In this document: positions 61,024 to 64,000 of the stretch, piece after piece | How the letters are laid out: each line of letters starts with the position of its first letter | Numbering within the stretch: position 1 is the stretch's first letter | DNA from: Tubiluchus corallicola | Taxonomy: Eukaryota; Priapulida; Priapulimorpha; Priapulimorphida; Tubiluchidae | Assembly: GCA_030141605.1 (NCBI GenBank) | Contig: JAQGDQ010000315.1 | Coordinates: forward strand, 207,501 to 271,500 | Direction of reading: 5' to 3' | DNA length: 64,000 nucleotides | Made by a program: the position numbers and the translations under genes | Notes under the pieces: generated by a model | Database searches by the model: none | Told to the model about the DNA's origin: nothing | The model's input: the letters and a program-made list of their open reading frames with translations, nothing else

Positions 61024-61371
61024 GTAAGCCTTTTCAAAGTTTTGTTGTACGCACGCGCAGTTGCTGTAGGTCAAAGGTTAAGAATAAGGCATCAACGCGT
61101 CTTGACTACAACCATCACGTGATATGTGGGCAAGGCAAAGCCGTCTGCCACGTTTGTTCTGTAAATTGAATTGTTTTACGTTGATTTTACTGAATTATGC
61201 ATTCGTCTGTGTGTAGATTGATTTACTAGTAGGGTCTTGCTTGGGAACAACAAAAAATGAACTAAGTAAGGTTCTAGCTAGCTCTTAAAACTGTTGCTAT
61301 TACAACAGCATTGGCCGTGAGGCGTTGTCAAGTGTACACAAATGCATTGTCTGGTACACTTAACCTTTGAC
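61024..61371 (-). mobile_element. MITE family M1, copy E (reverse orientation, one end lost)
   Basis: Reads as the reverse complement of the other copies from TAAGCCTTTTCAAAGTTTTG at 61025 to the CTTAACCTTTGAC block near 61365. The other terminal repeat and about 35 subterminal bases are missing, replaced by CTTTCACGAGGC. It retains ATCACGTGAT at 61114-61123. Confidence 0.88.
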
Positions 61372-61960
61372 ACTTTCACGAGGCTAAAACAACATCATTT
61401 CTGTGATTCTCAGATCTAACGTTGAGCGCACAGAATGTGGGCGATGTAAATTCACACAGCTGTAAACCAAGAATGAAATCTTATGCGTACCTTTCCTGTG
61501 GGTGGAATATCTCTTTACAGTGTGATTGCTTGATTTTCCTGCGGACATCTCAAGGAGATGTTATCATCACTTTTTCATTCTCCGAGATTATGACGCGTAC
61601 AAATAACTTAGATTGCACAAATTATTATGATCTGGGATACAAATAAGCGGGGTGAGGGAAACTTCTTTTTCGAAGTAAATAAATTGTTATTTGTACTCCA
61701 AAATAGTTGTATGGAAGTATTTAAATGAATAGTGTAAATTCGCTTCTGTAGCCCAATTGTTTAGAAATGTATGTAGTAAACCAGTCGAGTCACCTGTTAA
61801 ATGCCTCACAATTGCTTAATGAACAGATTAGGTATAAAGAACTAGGCAGGAAATAGTTCTTCGGGAAAAACCTGATTGCCTTATAGTGATCGGGACAAGT
61901 CTTTCCCACTTAATAGACGCAGCTTACAATATTGTAGGTGTAGGGATAAGAGCATCCCAT
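61372..61960. other. Intergenic sequence, nothing recognised
   Basis: A 74-residue forward frame at 61422-61646 has no recognisable domain. Confidence 0.4.
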
Positions 61961-62016
61961 CTATATAGATGGATGTATATATATATATATATATATATAT
62001 ACATCCATCTATATAG
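61961..62016. repeat. Perfect 56-bp palindrome with an (AT)n core
   Basis: CTATATAGATGGATGTATAT at the left is exactly complementary to the right end (…TACATCCATCTATATAG), with only AT dinucleotides between; every base pairs with its mirror. It can fold into a cruciform. Confidence 0.95.
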
Positions 62017-63839
62017 GTGGTATACTCTATATATATGTACAATATGTTATGTGTTATGACGTTTACTAACTCTATTAATATGTCTACAGGAACTTGACTT
62101 TGTTGATTGTAATATTGTGGCGTTTACTAATATAATTACCGATAATGTTAAATAAGTACATCATGATGTTTTAACGAATTTGTTTATTGTTTTTATTCAT
62201 GACTACAAAGGAAATACAACGATGGATACTAATCACCAAATACTAATAATATACCTTTCGAAAACAAACTTTAGATAAAAATATTCGGTCTGATGCGTTA
62301 ACTCTCACACATTTTAAGAGCAAACAAGGAATAACATTTTACAAGCGAAAAATGAAACCCTTTTTATTCTCGTTCTCGATACAGGAGTTAAGGAAACAGC
62401 TGTGGTACTGATGATAGGCACTTGGTTTTAATTATTATGATGACTTAAAACGAGTAAAATTATTTGCTTAAATTGGAACCAAAACAAAGCAAAGAACAAA
62501 AACTCTGGTGATTTAAAATTTTAAAAAATACTTACGTTACTGTGCAACTGTCATCGTACTGAAGTCTATAATGTTGCTAATGTCCGTCAAACAGACTCAT
62601 TAAGATCACAGTTAATTTTAATGTCTTGAAATAAATGGCAATTTTATTAAACACTAATAAACTAACCGACAATAACAGCCTTCACACTATCATAGCCATT
62701 CCGTCCTGCTTCACAACACTGAACTACCCGTTGGTGCAATCACACAACAATGCAGCATGTGCTGCCATCTATTAGTGGCAATGCATGCCTTACACCATCT
62801 ATTAGCTAATAGTGATATTATCGTTGTGAAAGAACTTAGTGAGGTTCGATTACTTCGATTTCGCGTACTACGAAGAATTTTGGCTTATGTAGACTGTGTA
62901 GCAGTCAGCTGGCGTTTACGTAGAACGCGGATCCGTTTTGGGGAGGGGTGTGTAATAGATAAAACCGGTTTGTACTGTTTTCAATGCACCCGTTCATGCA
63001 GCCAGCGATGCGTTATTCTTTTTATGCAGCTATTTCCTATTGTTTTTTCAATAGCCTATTCCGCAGACTGTTTTGCGTTTAGAAAACGCATCCGCATCCG
63101 CATCCGCATGCAGCAAAAACGCCTCTTAAATCTAGACGTCTTCGCGGCTTTAAGCGGAAACACTCTAAACTTAACAACGTTTCATTTACTATTGGCCAGA
63201 CACACTTAATGGTATTGATCGAATTGCTTAGAGGAAGCTAGGCCTAGCTCTGCTAAATAGGTCCTTGTTCAAATCTTGACAGATGACAATGTCAATAATG
63301 CTTAATCCCACACTTTTCACAAAATTGCCCGCTAAAAAGATTGCCACCATTGCAACAGCCTTTTGCTATGTTCTTTTTGATGCACACCAGAAAAAACAGG
63401 TTATTACATGTTTTAGAAAACCAGAAACTTATTGGACCTCTTCAAAGGATTCAAACCTAGCATTTCCGCATGAATGGCCACTGTTTTAACAAGAAAGTGT
63501 CTATAAAAAGTGAGAGATTTTAATGTTTAAGACCCAGAAATTTATTGTTTGCGTGATAGACTTAAAATGGAATGACTGGTGCTTGGAAAGGTTATGATCA
63601 TTAAACTAAATATCTAGATGAATTCTGCATTCTGTCATTCTAGCCACAATAGCCGACCACTGTAGTTTTATTAACAATATAACATATATGCATATAGAGG
63701 ATAGATTAATATTTAAGCAGTTTTATTTTATATACTGCAAATCTCCGATGCCGGGAAGGAAGCTTCACACATAATAAAAGTGCAAGCCAATTTTTAGCTG
63801 CGAGCGAAATAAAAGTAGAAGGCGTGAACATTTTTATTC
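62017..63839. other. Intergenic sequence; 150-residue frame at 62757-63209 of doubtful coding value
   Basis: The frame at 62757-63209 (plus strand) starts with ATG and is 150 residues, with Cys/Arg/Leu-rich composition and an Arg-Ile run from a CGCATC hexamer repeat (about 63087-63110). I recognise no domain, and the frame is interrupted by what looks like a hairpin TGCGTTT...AAACGCA. A B-box-like TGTTCAAATCTTGA lies near 63268. None of this is enough to call a gene. Confidence 0.35.
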
Positions 63840-63898
63840 TCCTCTGGGACTGGAACTCAAGTCGTCTGCTGTTGCGCTGCTACCTTAACCGCAACTGA
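63840..63898 (-). mobile_element. tRNA-like SINE fragment
   Basis: Read on the minus strand, GAGTTCCAGTCCC (plus 63846-63858) is one base off the Pol III B box, and GCGGTTAAGGTAGCAGC upstream of it (plus 63875-63891) resembles an A box. The spacing fits a tRNA-derived SINE head. A complete cloverleaf is not evident. Confidence 0.5.
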
Positions 63899-63901
63899 AC
63901 A

Positions 63902-64000
63902 CATCCGTTCATCAATACATCCATCCGTCCGTCCGTCCGTTCTTCCGTCCGTCCGTCCGTCCGTCCGTCCGTCCGTCCGTCCGTCCGTCCGTCCGTCCGT
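63902..64000. repeat. (CCGT)n microsatellite, cut by the window edge
   Basis: Starts with CATC variants and becomes a pure tandem of CCGT from about 63924, continuing to the last base, so the array extends beyond the window. Confidence 0.96.

Noticed and set aside
62757-63209. 150-residue frame as a gene
   Set aside because: No domain, odd composition, includes a translated CGCATC hexamer repeat, and no supporting splice or promoter context.
63840-63898. Functional tRNA gene on the minus strand
   Set aside because: The B box has a mismatch at an invariant position and no full cloverleaf is evident.

Overview
This is non-coding, repeat-rich animal DNA. The base composition is AT-rich, and the window holds long tandem arrays, many microsatellites, decayed non-LTR retrotransposons (RTE-like, CR1/L2-like and one further clade) and several families of small inverted-repeat DNA transposons. 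There are no closely packed genes, no bacterial signals and no gene that I can recognise as a conserved host gene. The mix of RTE-type reverse transcriptase remnants, LINEs with simple-repeat tails, tRNA-like SINE fragments and CCCTAA-type telomere-like repeats fits an invertebrate animal; a mollusc or another marine lophotrochozoan is a guess only.

Layout. 0-8 kb: a 70-bp tandem repeat at the window edge, a CAGACA-type array, a LINE 3' remnant, a dispersed repeat (here called R3), a CAG/CAA/CAT array and a 22-bp minisatellite. 10.3-13.8 kb: a 33-bp satellite of about 106 monomers with higher-order structure. 14.2-17.5 kb: a textbook hAT-type MITE with a perfect 8-bp target duplication, then a nested cluster (a long-TIR 'foldback' arm, R3, a small inverted repeat) ending in a G-rich higher-order minisatellite. 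18.4-18.9 kb: (GTAA)n. 19.8-22.3 kb: two RTE-like fragments. 22.3-26.8 kb: unique sequence with nothing recognisable. 26.9 kb: a degenerate 51-bp repeat open as a 16-17 residue peptide repeat. 27.5-29.7 kb: two LINE copies head to head around a perfect 67-bp inverted repeat, flanked on both sides by (CTTT)n/(CT)n. 32.4-35.3 kb: a 25-bp satellite running into an assembly gap (N). 36-46 kb: MITEs, microsatellites, a LINE remnant and R3. 46-51 kb: a possible solo LTR, a split LINE remnant, a pentamer array, telomere-like repeats and another RT fragment. 52.1-54.2 kb: a 51-bp satellite. 54.6-59.3 kb: two foldback elements and a MITE. 59.7-64 kb: (GTAT)n, a MITE, an AT palindrome, a tRNA-like fragment and (CCGT)n.

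Nothing here works together as a pathway. The biology is that of mobile and tandem DNA: a five-copy MITE family whose members carry E-box, DR1-like and NRF1-like motifs; a foldback family with roughly 600-bp inverted arms; LINE 3' ends that run into simple repeats; and three large satellites whose long open frames come from stop-free monomers rather than genes. I found no convincing new biological system. The strongest second-look items are the perfect 67-bp LINE inverted repeat, the foldback family, the motif-carrying MITE family and the hAT insertion.
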